Below, in pieces: positions 45,701-56,026 of a stretch of DNA of 64,000 nucleotides. Every line of letters starts with the position of its first letter. The stretch's first letter is position 1. The stretch is from Tetrapyrgos nigripes (Eukaryota; Basidiomycota; Agaricomycetes; Agaricales; Campanellaceae). Under the pieces are notes generated by a model. That model saw only the letters and a list, made by a program, of their open reading frames with translations, was not told the origin of the DNA and searched no databases. Where the stretch lies: contig JAACJM010000028.1 in the NCBI GenBank assembly GCA_013368315.1, positions 496,001 through 560,000 on the forward strand, given 5' to 3'. Both the position numbers and the translations under genes were made by a program.

Positions 45701-46856
45701 ATGCCAAAGGCGACTCCAACCATTTTGAAGCGCTCATCCTCACCTCTCGAGAGCAACTCCAAGCGTAGGGCTCTGTAGGTTACGTTGTCTCTCAACCCTC
45801 CCATCTGAACTAATTCTCAAATGTACAGACATCACAACAGTACAATAATAATACCGTCATCGCAATCTCCAGAGCCTATGTTTTTTTCCAAGAGGGAGTC
45901 TCCAGCTACCCCCACACGATCTCAACTGTGGTACGTATCTTTCAAGCCATGCATCCGAGTTTGTACTAACTCCAATATCTTAAACATATAGTCCTCAAGA
46001 CGATGAGTCTGGTTCAGTGACTGAGGAAGACTCTCCTGTTCGTCCCAGCAACCGATATGAGAAGGAACTCAGGCAGGATATAGAGGAGGGGTATGTGAGG
46101 TTAGAGATGAGAAACAAGGCAGTCGAAAGGCTTTGGGACACTCCTGAGGAGATAGATGCCAGCCGTCAATTCATACATTCAATGCTCAGTGCGTATTCTT
46201 AGTACTGCTTGTTGTTGACCCACATTCTCATTTCTATTAAGAACCTGCTGGTACTCTCCCTCTTCGAATCACTGTTAATGACCGTTCCGACATTGAGCAA
46301 CGGCTGGAACGCCTTGCAGATCAACTCCTGGAAGCACACATCCGTTCTGAGATTCTGGAAGTACATCTCAAGGCCGCTTCTGTTGCAAAGAGAAATTCTG
46401 ATGAGAAATTAGCTCTTGCAGAGAGATCAACGATGCTTTTGGAGAGAGAGAATGCTACACTCAAAAGCGAACTTAGTGTCTTGCAAGATCGTATTCGGAA
46501 ATTGGCTGGAGATTTGATTGGGGTGTTATAGTTCAATGAAAAGTATAGATGCCGATGTACCAAGTACATAGAAAAGGTCGGAATAAGTATCGTTAAACTT
46601 AAGTACATAAAAGTAGCGACAAGTCCGGTCCCGAAAAGGCCAAGGCGCAAAAAAAAGTCCAAAAAAAAAGGCCGGACCTGGAAAAGTTCCAAAAAGGTCG
46701 TAAAAGGCTGCAAAAGGTGATTTGCCCTTTTACTGATGCATAGGATCGTGGAGACTGGCTTTGAGAAGGATGATGTCGATGTTGAAGAGGTTGGATGAGG
46801 GATATGTGTCTAGAGGTGTGGGAGACTGGGACTTTGGAGATGCACCGTCGGACTGA
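36702..46856 (+). CDS. Ser/Thr-rich single-pass membrane protein, last intron occupied by Plavaka
   Basis: Exons are 36702-37811, 37889-38828 and 46744-46856. The protein has a long Ser/Thr-rich outer region (about residues 50-220), a transmembrane helix GIVLAVVAFIACVTAFVSWW and a basic stop-transfer stretch RRARRKRK. A roughly 450-residue Pro/Ser/Tyr-rich inner tail follows. The layout resembles fungal wall-stress sensors and mid2-like proteins; the function is inferred only from this. A donor GTAAGG lies at 38829. The transposon inverted repeat starts 30 bases later, and just beyond the far repeat an acceptor ATAG (46743) leads in phase into LRRMMSMLKRLDEGYVSRG, then GDWDFGDAPSD and a stop. 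Without the transposon the intron would be only about 40 nt. If it fails to splice, the protein ends at TAG 38841 after GGKDV. Confidence 0.68.
38859..38917 (+). repeat. left terminal inverted repeat of Plavaka
   Basis: Imperfect inverted match to 46681-46738 (for example CCTTTTG..AGCCTTTTA.GA.CTTTTT on both). Confidence 0.8.
39106..41895 (-). CDS. Plavaka-associated accessory protein
   Basis: ATG at 41895 (MSVVKPPTRRARRDG) starts a gene with about eight exons read leftwards. The N-terminal half is low-complexity and basic, with Ala/Lys-rich coiled sequence (KRAKEQARLAKAAARQSA) and NLS-like runs (KPVKKKKK, PPKKKKK). The middle, 39800-40500, holds the only structured part: VRLADLPGPVKTAFSKTFMP, IIEYTGCITAWTGPNVDDLA and RKAYIAHQLEGNYKCRSFYY. 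The C-terminus is very acidic (DDEEMEEEGM). The structured part resembles the DUF6532-type proteins of mushrooms; I am not certain. It is divergent from the transposase gene with about 100 bases between starts, so a shared promoter is likely. Its role in transposition is unknown. Confidence 0.6.
42047..45402 (+). CDS. Plavaka (KDZ-type) transposase
   Basis: The product would cut and insert the surrounding element. The N-terminus holds a C2H2 finger, CDVCSRKMKSIWGLRQHKEAKH with spacing C-2-C-12-H-4-H. A Pro/Ser-rich linker follows. Family blocks are MFVPVILGSDKTTVSVATGQ, NDYYPLYISLGN, WAHRNAVALLGFLAVPK, APDLLHQIIKGTFKDHLVEW, IMATTPFPGLRNFHEGQGFK and VYLPAIVGHVPPQMVEAI. Exons at 42047-42919, 42979-43180, 43233-43461, 43520-43658, 43716-43891, 43953-44049, 44102-44663 and 44723-45402 join in phase with GT..AG borders and no stop. 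That gives about 985 residues, so the gene is probably intact. A start three codons before an early GTAAGT at 41999 is an alternative. Confidence 0.9.
45701..46531 (+). CDS. small coiled-coil protein of Plavaka
   Basis: Four exons (45701-45774, 45829-45930, 45992-46188, 46242-46531) join in phase to about 220 residues. The N-terminus is Ser/Pro-rich with a basic patch (SNSKRRALHH). The C-terminal half is a heptad-like helix (IEQRLERLADQLLEAHIRSE.., LLERENATLKSELSVLQDRI). No known enzymatic domain. It lies between the transposase and the right inverted repeat on the same strand, so I infer an element-encoded DNA-binding or partner protein. Confidence 0.65.
46681..46738 (-). repeat. right terminal inverted repeat of Plavaka
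   Basis: Complement of 38859-38917, ending CTGATG. The host intron acceptor CATAG follows within five bases. Confidence 0.8.
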
Positions 46857-49244
46857 GTATGTATGCTTAGTCTGTCCACCGTCTCTGATGTACATGTCTA
46901 TGGACTGCCAGTGGCATCTTGGATGTTGAGTTACTTACTATACCTTGCTGTTGTAAATGTACATGATACTATAATTTCGCTTCATGGACTCGAGGTGGAT
47001 GCCTAGATTAATCTCAGACACTGATGGCGTTGTATGTTCGCAATTTCACCTGGGACTGGGAACTATGGCAACGCTCTCAAATTGCTGATAACCTATGTAG
47101 TAGGAATCCATAACATTGGGATTTGGATGGCATGTACTTAGCAGCTTTGACTTCACAGACGAGGTCACCGTAAAGTCTTCCACATGAGAGCGCCAAAGAA
47201 CAGTTCGCAAACTCTGCCAGTGTGTATTTTTTGTAAGAAAAAGGGACAAGAACCAGAAATGTGGGCCCCCATATATGGTGGCAAGTATGAGCCCGAAAAT
47301 CAGCAAATGGTGGTTATACTGTATTATTTTGAGCTTATGAACAGGGATAGGAGCCAAACATGCCAAGATATTTGAAGATACATGGCAGTATTTGTAGGCG
47401 GTATTTGCAGGCGGAGGGTTTGTGACGCATCATTAGGTATGGTCAAAGTGTGGGGGAAAAATCCATTGATCCTTGTTGGTTTTATTCAAAGCAAAGTTCA
47501 GCGAGGTCGTCCTAAATGACTTACAAGATGTAGTATTTCAAATTTCTTTCCTCTTTTACTTCCTTTTCTGTCACATGTGGCAAGACAGGCCTCATCCATG
47601 AACTGCCTTTTCTAGGTCACTTGTTCTTTCTTTTATTTCCGCTTTGGTCATATACTTAGTGTACTCATAGCCACAGTAACCTCAGCATTGTCTCTTCATA
47701 TCACTGAGGTTAGTACTGTACTGTTTCAATGAGTCGTAGGTTCAGTCACACGTCACAGGCCTTGGTGAACTGAGTTTTTTTTGACATCTGTCATGGGTCA
47801 CATTGGCCACTGAACGTGTGACTGGATAAGGCTGAAATATTTAAAAAAAGGCAAATTTTCGTTTCACTTTCAGCAGGATGTTACTTTCAGCACTTCTTTC
47901 GTCTTATTTATGTAATTTCTTCTGAGTTTTTGCCCAATTTGAGCCCATAATGCAGCATTTTGGGGTCAAATCTGACTTTGAACTTGGGGTGTCACACCCA
48001 AAAACTTGCTCTGAACCTCGCATCAGGCAACGTTCAGTGGTCAGTGTCACACCCCTGAACCTACGATCGAAACGGTACAGTATTCATACTTATACCTAGG
48101 TTTTTAAGGCGATGTTCCCAGAAGGGGCTGGATCTGGGCTCCCGATCGAGCGTGGCCGCGGCTGGATGACAGCTGAGCGGGATTTCTGAATGGAATGATC
48201 CGGGACTGGCAACACCCTGATAGCCGGTAACTGCACGTGACCTGCCATGCAACACGATCGGTTACGGTCCCTGGACTGTACATGGTTCGTTTTCAACCAC
48301 TACTCCGGCAATCCTGAAGGGCCTGATACTGGGCTGCGTTGCGTTGAAAGGCAACAGCTGTTGGCCCTACCAAACTCTTCACTAGTCCTAAAGCATCAGG
48401 CTTTCTTTCGCATTCTGGTTCATTATTGGATGTGTGTGGGCCCAGCCTTTGTGAGTGATTGAGGAACATAGCAGAACTGCTTGCGCTGACGGTCAAATGC
48501 CAGGTCCCGTCCCTTGTCCTTTTCTCCAATTTCGTGCGTGTTCGTATTTGATATTGTGAATGGCATGCTTAACACTTGTCCCCCAGATACATTTCTTGTG
48601 TTTCTCACTTGGTCCTGTCGTGGTTTATCCCAGTATGTGTCGACAGTAAGCCAGGTTATCATCTTGTTGATGTCTCACTCATTATTGTTGTCAGATCCGT
48701 CCTTCTCAATCATCAAGAGCCTATGGTATGTGTTACGCGGTAATTTGATGGCTTGAAGTCTTATTTGTTTCACAGATGTTTATCGTCGCCGGCACTCATT
48801 TATGGTGGTGGACTGGAGAGTGGGGTGCGCGTGACAGATAGACGGCGCCACTGAGAGTGGGGTGGTCATGGTGGATGAATGGATGTAGCCTCTGAGAGCG
48901 GGGTAGATGTGATGGGTAGGTGTAGCCTTCGTGTGTGGTGTGTAGTAGTTTATTTGTGTTGTGCAATTGCTCCTTGACTGTAACTTGAGTATTATCAGAA
49001 TGTAAGGGCATATCAAGCGAGATGCAAGCAAGTGGAGTAGATATTTACGTCGAGAAGCAGCATTGTACAATATGTAGTAGTGAAACCAACTAGAGTAGTT
49101 ATATATGATGTGAGGTAGACTAGAGTATGTAAGGTAGTTATGTACGGGATGAGATAGGATAAGACTTCGGAGGGTATTAAGGTAGAACTGAGGTAGAATG
49201 GATGCTTGTAGAGTCCGTTCGCTGCTGTGCAAAGACTATGATCG
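46857..49244. other. intergenic region with repeat debris
   Basis: No gene I can defend. Near 47990-48055 the motif GTGTCACACCC occurs twice about 60 bases apart, a sequence reminiscent of gypsy LTR starts in basidiomycetes. Short open frames at 48061-48530 and 48514-48756 show no family features. The left boundary of the Crypton element should lie in or near this stretch. Confidence 0.3.
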
Positions 49245-51819
49245 CTATTTCCTACTGATGCGTGTCTTGGCTCGTCCATCTGCTTGCTGTCGGGCCAGGA
49301 TAGCATCATGCAGAGGCTTGATACCTCGTTTATAATCTGGAAAAGCATCGAAAAACAATGCTTCGTCTCGATTATATCTGCAGGAGGGTCAGATTTTGAA
49401 GATGAGCCATGGACAATTACTCACACATTCACAAATTCCTCAGCAACCTTGCGATGTTGCCCGTGAAGCACTGCAACAGACTTGGTGATCCATTCCTTCT
49501 TCCAATCCTTCAATGGGCAGAACAGATTACGTTCTGGATCACCGACTTCCCAATCTTTCATTAGCTGGCGGAAGGCCTCAACAGGCGAGAGGCTGGAAGA
49601 AATCTTGGGAACTTGAAGAAGGAAAGGTGCATCGGGTATAGGGTGGGTCGGTTTGCTGGGAGCTGCTGCATAGCTACTCGGTCCAATTGGGATGGGGCCA
49701 TAGGGTGTATAACGAATGGGATTAAAAGATGCAGAGGTGTTGGTGGTTATGACAGCGTGTTTGTTCTGCTTTTCGGGCAGCTGAGACAGTTGAGAATTCG
49801 TAGTGGAATTAGGCAGCAGATTATTGTGGAATGGAGGACATGGTTGGGCATAATGTAAATGACTCGGTGCAGCTGAATGAGGATAAAGGATACCAGGGTA
49901 GGGCATGCATGGGAATGAACCACTGTGCTCAATGGGGTATGGATAGAGTGGGTAGATCAGCGCCTTCACACGGCTTTCCAAGTTGTTGACTACATTGCTC
50001 ACAACACCTGTGATGAGTGTTCGTGCTTCACTTGTCTTGAGAGGAGCTTGTTCAGCTGCCTCACCCAGATAAGACTTCCCTCTCACGAGATCAATGGGGA
50101 ATAAGGCGTCACTGTGATCTTGTTCGTAGGTGTGTAGTTCATCCAGTAAATAGCGAACCAGTGTATTGTGCTAAATTGAACAATTCATATGTCAGAGCAT
50201 AGTAAATCAAATGAAGAAGAAGTGATACGGACCCTTTCATTCGGACTCCATCCTCCCCACCATTTGACCATAGCCAAGGTCCAGCGCTGTCCAGGCGGAG
50301 CGTACATAAAGCGATACTGGGCTCCTCCTCTGCGGAAACAATGAGTCGTGTACTTTCCAGCACCTGGAAGGCCTACCGATTCTGCATACTGGTTGACCAT
50401 CTTCTTTGTAGTCTCGGGTGATACTGGAATAGTGAATTCGACTCGTTGGGATTTGCGGTTACTGGCGATAGAGGGAAATAGATAATCCTCTGATTCAAGA
50501 GGCCGTTTCAAGAGGTGCATCTCTAGATGGTCCTTCCAAGCTGTAAGGCGTTGTTTGAGATCTATAGCAGGAGTCTGAGGCTGGTCCGGAATTCGAAATA
50601 AGTGACCTAGTGATAAAGGTGTGAGTGCAAACACAGAACTGCTCTAAGAGATATGGCATACCATTGACCTGTGTTTGTCCCTTACTTTGCTTTCGCTGCC
50701 AGCCCTTCCTTTCACGCAGTTGTATGTTGATGGCAGCAGGATCACCAGGTGGAGCATTGGGCCGAGAGTCTGGATTCCACTCTACATCCTTTGCTTTCAG
50801 TGTTGAAGTCTCGCAGTTTCTACAGTCCCTTGAGCAAAATATATGCAGTGAGTGAAAACACATTTACCTAGTCCAAAGTGTAAATCCTGCACTCATAAAA
50901 GCTCTCATCAACAGGTGCTCTGTCTTCGTGTGAAGTTCTTCCATCGTCGTCACTGGCGCACTGTCCGGACAAGTACGCCAAGACCAATTGAAGATAGTCA
51001 TCATATCATCCATTGTCATCGCACGAGATTGGTTCTTTTCTGCTTCACCATCCTTGTTTTTACATGCTGCCAACATATCAGTGACACGGGCAGAGGTCAT
51101 TGGGTTTCCAACCCATTCATGCATCTCTCTGTCTTCTCTCCACTGGCCTCTGTATTTACCCTCGCCGCTGTTATCAGTGTATTGTTGAATATCTAACTGC
51201 AACTCGAGAGACCTAGCGGAACTCACAATTGATTGTAGTGATCCTTCCAGCCAGAGTAAATCCGCCACGCAGTCAAGTCACCCTTTCCCTGCTCAAAACA
51301 TTTGGTATACATGAACAGCGAGATAACGAGAGGTGTGGTTGCTGTTGGAGGGCCAGTCAAGCAAGTAGAGAAATCCGCCGGCATAGTTTTCCATTTTGAG
51401 TCGTTGCATTTGGTTTCATCAGTGCCATGTTGGTTTTCTTCCTCCTCCTCCTCCTCCTCCGCCTCCTTCTCATCTTCATCCTCCTTGCTGTCACCCAGAA
51501 GATCCACGAACTCCATGCTCTCAGCAAAAAGTGCCCTGGCATCTCCTTTCTTCTCGAAGAAGTCTATTGCCCACTTCCGAGTCTGCTTAACAACAGAGAC
51601 GTAGCTTGTGGTCGTGTTTCCTGATTTCCCGTGCTTTCTCTGCTGCTGCTGAGCCTCCTCGACAAACTCTTGAAAGGTCCTGCCATCCTTCAGTGATTTT
51701 GAGGATTTCTTTGGTGTCGTTGGAGCTGCTTGCTTCTTTTGAGCCACTTTAGTTGTCTTCGGATCCTTCTTTGTGCGCTTCTCGGACGGTGGACCCTTCT
51801 TCATTGCAGCTTTGGGCAT
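49245..51819 (-). CDS. Crypton-type tyrosine recombinase
   Basis: ATG at 51819 (MPKAAMKKG) opens a Lys-rich N-terminus. A DNA-binding-like helical region (RTFQEFVEEAQQQQRKHGKS, VKQTRKWAIDFFEKKGD), an acidic run of Glu, and a core domain follow. The catalytic pattern of tyrosine recombinases is visible. Arg with Glu three residues on lies in CRNCETSTLKAKDVEW, the H-x-x-R box is THCFRRGGAQY, the next position is a Trp/Gly block VKWWGGWSP, and the nucleophile candidate Tyr is in NTLVRYLLDEL. Introns are short and in phase, and the last exon (AFPDYKRGIKPLHDAILARQ) ends at TAG 49247-49245. Cryptons move by site-specific recombination without inverted repeats. I could not place the element's ends. 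Confidence 0.8.
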
Positions 51820-52016
51820 GACAAGGCATAGAGAGGAGAGGAATGAGTTAGGGGTCCAGTTGTCTACAGCTTCATTTCGGGACGACACTAATCACTAGAT
51901 ATTTTTCGAACATATGATTGCCTAACACTATTTAAATATATGATTGTTCACTGAACTGTGGGTCATAAATCAAGATAATGTACACGAAGAAAACCAGCTG
52001 TACTCTGAGTACAAAA

Positions 52017-53911
52017 TCAGTCAAGGATCTCAATGTCTGAATCTACAGCCGAGTCGAGTATCTCAACATCCGAATCTACAGTTAAATCAATAATCTCACT
52101 ATCACTATCAGAGTCCGAGGTCAAATCAATGAGCCCAAGTGTAGCTGTGATGGTACTGACGGCACTGGATCCAACACTGTTGCTGTCGGCTCTGTTGTCC
52201 AAGAGAGGATTGATCTTGTAATATACATCAGCAATTATTTCGATGCGGATGCATTGTTTACTCACCAGTGAAAGCTTTTGTCGGATACTCGGAGTTAACT
52301 TCAATGAGCAAAGGCGCCTATGGTAGTCATTGAGAGCATCCGAGACGGCCCCTGCTAATGATGACGAGATCCACACCTGAATGACAGGTGGATAAACTGT
52401 TGGGGAGAAAGACGAAAGCTGTGCCAAGACATCCGAACGGAACTGCACACGAAGCATGGTGATGCTTCTTCTGACCTTGATATCAATCACATCATCTATA
52501 TGGAAAGTGTTGTGTTCGTGCTCGACAATGAGGTCAGGTTGCATCGAACACTATAAGACAAGTTAATTGTGCTATAGCAAGAAATGAATAAAAGCACTCA
52601 CTGCAATTAGGTAGCTGATGCCGAATCCACCAAAGACCTTGGATTCAAACTTTTGATTCAAAAGACCAGGTGATGCCCACAGAAAGAATTGGGCAGAGAG
52701 GTCCGACAGCTGAGAGAGATCTGGGAGGCAGAAATTATACACCGGTGCAGCATTTGAGTGACTCCAATCAGAAACAAGGGGATTGGTATACAGCCTCACG
52801 GTGTCCATGGATGGGAAGTCATGTGGGACTGCAGCGGCAAGCTTCTTGTTTTTGCGGCCAACAAATTGGTGTGGATCGTTGGCGAGATAATTCTTGAGCT
52901 TCCGGTGCCAAGCAGGCAAGAACGTGCATAGTGTTTCCTCGTCTTCATCGGCTGCTAGCATAAGTTTGGTACCCAACTCGTAATGAGTTAGTCCGTAAGC
53001 AGTATTGATACCGCAATTCATCAGACCCTGGTAATGACAGTCAGTCACTGACAATAATAGAAAGTAGGCACCGAAACCTTTGAATAGTCTCCGCCACGTA
53101 AAATAGCGATGAGAAGCATTCCACTGAAGATAATTGGCCTGTCTGGTTTATGAGCAATGTCATCTGTATGGTATGTGGCCACAGTATCGGGGTCCCGCTT
53201 GATGTGAGGGCTAAAAAGCAAATTGTAGCACCAGGAGCAAAACTAAAGAAATAGTTGGACCTATGTGCAGATGACAAATTGTGCACCAAATAGGAGAGCG
53301 TCACTGTCGTCAGTAAGAACAGCATCTACGACACCTGCTCTGTTCATGTAAGCGAGTTCGGCTTCGGCCTCGCCTGGAGCCTATGCAGGAAGAGTGCTGT
53401 TAGAGAAGAACACTTGAGCAGTAGGAAAACACACCTGGTGTACATAATATCCAAATGCAAGTGCGAGATCTTTGAACGGCTGGGTCATCCAATGCGCAGT
53501 GGCACCAACACGTTTTGAGCGCTTAATGCATGGTCGAGAGGGCCCATCAAATACGAGAACTAAAATAATCGGAAGTTCACGGAAGAAGCACAGCTTGTAG
53601 AATACATTTGCGAGTTCCGGGTTGGAGCCTAGTTGGGCATGGTGTCCTTGTACTACCAACGCATGCTGAATTGAATAGAACCATAGACTAGTAAATGCAT
53701 CAGTACAACGGCTTGCATGAGCAACATATTCCTTACCTAGAGTCTACACCAATGATTAGGGGCCTGCCAGTGTGCATCAAGAACTCCCAGCTGAGATGGA
53801 AGAATGATGTTTCTTGTCTGGCAAATGAGACTAACTGAAGGAAGAAAATTAGATAGTAGAACAAGGAAAATCAAGGAGAATGCACACCTTGAACAAATCC
53901 TTGATACCCAT
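52017..53911 (-). CDS. XPG/GEN1-like (PIN-domain) structure-specific nuclease with SIM-like tail
   Basis: The protein begins MGIKDLFK at 53911. After an intron come SWEFLMHTGRPLIIGVDSS and LWFYSIQHALVVQGHHAQLG. Further blocks are FREL..LVFDGPSRPCIKRSKRV, then APGEAEAELAYMNRAGVVDA and TDDSDALLFGA. These supply the acidic residues of the FEN/XPG active site. A later exon reads FSGMLLIAILRGGDYSK joined to GLMNCGINTAYGLTHYELGT, the helix-two-turn-helix region. The 160-residue C-terminal part ends with four hydrophobic-acidic motifs (LIDLTSDSD, IIDLTVDSD, VEILD, IEILD) typical of SUMO-interacting motifs. All splices I tested are in phase, so it looks functional. GEN1 relatives resolve Holliday junctions; the exact substrate here is unknown. 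It is transcribed in the same direction as the Crypton gene. Confidence 0.78.
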
Positions 53912-55157
53912 GGTAATCCGAAGCAAACATGGTGATAGGAGCTGGCTCCTAGAATTGAGGTAGGTCAGCAAATGAGACAAGTCATGTAAAAGCAGTGCAA
54001 CACACAGTGAGAAGATCCTGAAAGGCAGCTTTAAAGGCTTTAAGCATGCCAACTTGTGCATGATTACCAACAGCTAGATGGATTGGAAGTGAAGAATTCA
54101 TATCATATGTCTCACCGTCGTAGCAAGAATGTTCTTACCAGCACATCACGTCCAATATCATTTTGTCTTTTGCTTGGACATTGATTCTGGCCATCTTGTT
54201 CTTGAGTGTCTTGCAGATCTAAGGCAGTTTTAGATGATGAACAGTGGGTAATCCCAGCCAGGCCTGTCTCCGAAGCTGCTGGTGTCGAAGGTACCAGAAG
54301 ACAGCTGCCAGCACAGCAGCATCAGCAATGAGCATGCAAGTCATGTGCATTGTGCTGTGTGACTTGGTCACGCTTCTGTCCAGACGTGTCGCGATGGTCG
54401 CAGCGCAAGCATCCTTGCATAGCAGGACATTTTTCTATACCTTGTGTATCTGCCAGTCATCCCATATAATGCTGTCCTGTGCATTTCTCAGCACTCACAA
54501 GGCATTTTGACATCCTCCAGAACAGGTAATGGACTAACTACATGCATTGAAGCGTGAAACTGGCTGATAAGTAGTGATTAGAGGGAGGTAAGCGTTGGTA
54601 AGTCTGATTTTAAGGATTTTAAGAGATTTTAAGGATCGGCTCCTCGGCGCCAGAGCTATTTTCAAGCCAGTTCAGTAGCAGTTTAGTTCGTATAAGCGCA
54701 TGAATGACATCGCTAAAATGCACTGTAATAGCATTTGAACTGGTTCACTTACAGCATCTACTACATATACCGTTCTCCTGTACGTATTCTCTCCCTCGCA
54801 TGAGGATTCAGAGTTTGATTAACCTCCTCTTTCACCTCAGTACATGTGCAACAGGCTTACTTTACACTTAGACAATGTCCGTCGTCCGAGTCAGTCTCAC
54901 TCTCGCCCTTCTGTAATCAGTTTGGCTAGTGAATCTCAAGGCATCGGACTTGGAATTCATAGCTACATACAGCAGTTGCCACTTGTAAATGAGTACAAGT
55001 ATCTACCCTGTTCAATATAGCTAACACTCGATAGAAATTGGTCGTACGGTCAGGACAGAATTCCCAGAGGCAAGTCATGTCTTGCTGAGCGAGCGACAAA
55101 GCATCAAACGACATGGGTGCAGGGTGATGCATTGATGACGTGTATGCTAGTCACATG
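53912..55157. other. spacer with unrecognised short frames
   Basis: Minus-strand frames at 54926-55132 (MSFDALSLAQQDMTCLWEFC) and 53980-54070 are open and could be exons of an unknown gene upstream of the nuclease. Nothing more can be said. Confidence 0.25.
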
Positions 55158-55209
55158 TGGGGACAGATTTCTCGGGGGCACATGACTTGCCCCGAGAAAT
55201 CTGTCCCCA
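55158..55209. repeat. perfect 20-bp hairpin
   Basis: TGGGGACAGATTTCTCGGGG is followed after 12 bases by its exact complement CCCCGAGAAATCTGTCCCCA. No T run follows, so it is not a simple terminator. It could be a miniature element or a recombination relic. Confidence 0.85.
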
Positions 55210-55559
55210 GTCTAAGTCTTATGGGAATGCGATTACAATTAATCCGACAATTTTTATTTGGTTGGGGCCCAATTAACCCTTACGGGAAGTCATCCAGTGA
55301 GTCACCATCTAATTGGGGTGGCAGGAGTCCCGTCCCATTAACCGAGTATAATACTTCGGCTTTGCATACAGTAGCAACAGACGAGTCGGGCTCATCAAAA
55401 ATCCCGGTCCAAGCGAGAGATTCATCACGATCCTGCTGCCGATCGATCCAGGGGATTTTAGGACGTTTAACGCTTTGTCTTAAACTATTCCGAATGAGAG
55501 AACTTACTCTTCTATTTAGTCTTACTTACGCAACATACAGCGAAGTCTTTTGTATTAGA

Positions 55560-55880
55560 CTCTGAAGAGAAAACCTCAAGTCCTACACAAGAAGGCTCAT
55601 AAAGCAAATGATTAACAAGGTCACAAGCCAGAGAGCCAGAGGGCCAGATGGTGGCTGTGTGGATGCAGAACGTACAAACAGAAAGCAAATAAAAATGGTC
55701 AATTAATGAGGCCACAAAAGCCTGGTGGCTGTGTGACGCGGAATGTACAAACAGAAAGCAAACAAAAATGTTTGATTAACAAGGCCAAAAGCCAGAGAGG
55801 CAGATGGTGGCTGTGTGGACGCGGAATGTACAAAGTGAACCAAACAAAAATGTTCGATTAACGCAGCCAAAAATCTGAGG
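55560..55880. repeat. diverged tandem repeat of about 90 bp, 3-4 copies
   Basis: Units start TGGTGGCTGTGTG and continue GA.GC.GAA.GTACAAA and CAAA.AAAAATG; copies begin near 55652, 55722 and 55808. The first, partial unit lies before 55652. Copies differ by substitutions and 5-15 base indels. Confidence 0.75.
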
Positions 55881-56026
55881 TATAAGACTCCTCCTCATTT
55901 CATTCAGACTTGTAACTGCCATTTATTGCAGCACACTGTTGTTACATATCACTGGACATACAGGTGATAGATCAATGCAGACAAAGTGGCCAGAATAGTT
56001 GGGCTCCAAGAATGGTCCGCAGTCTT

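Larger units (their letters stand above)
38859..46738 (+). mobile_element. Plavaka (KDZ) DNA transposon, apparently complete
   Basis: The inverted ends are CATCAGTAAAAGGGCAAATC and its complement GATTTGCCCTTTTACTGATG, matching for about 58 bases with a few mismatches. They enclose a complete Plavaka transposase gene, a divergent multi-exon gene on the left and a small gene on the right. A second shared motif, AGGTCCGG, lies inside each end. I see no clear target duplication: flanks are GAGGGACA and CATAGGAT. The element sits inside an intron of a membrane-protein gene. Confidence 0.82.

Noticed and set aside
53930..54070. Alternative upstream exons for the nuclease gene (AVGNHAQVGMLKAFKAAFQD, EPAPITMFASDYHGYQGFVQ)
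   Set aside because: They lead into a frame that stops at 53745, whereas the MGIKDLFK start gives the conserved IGVDSS-LWF sequence in phase.
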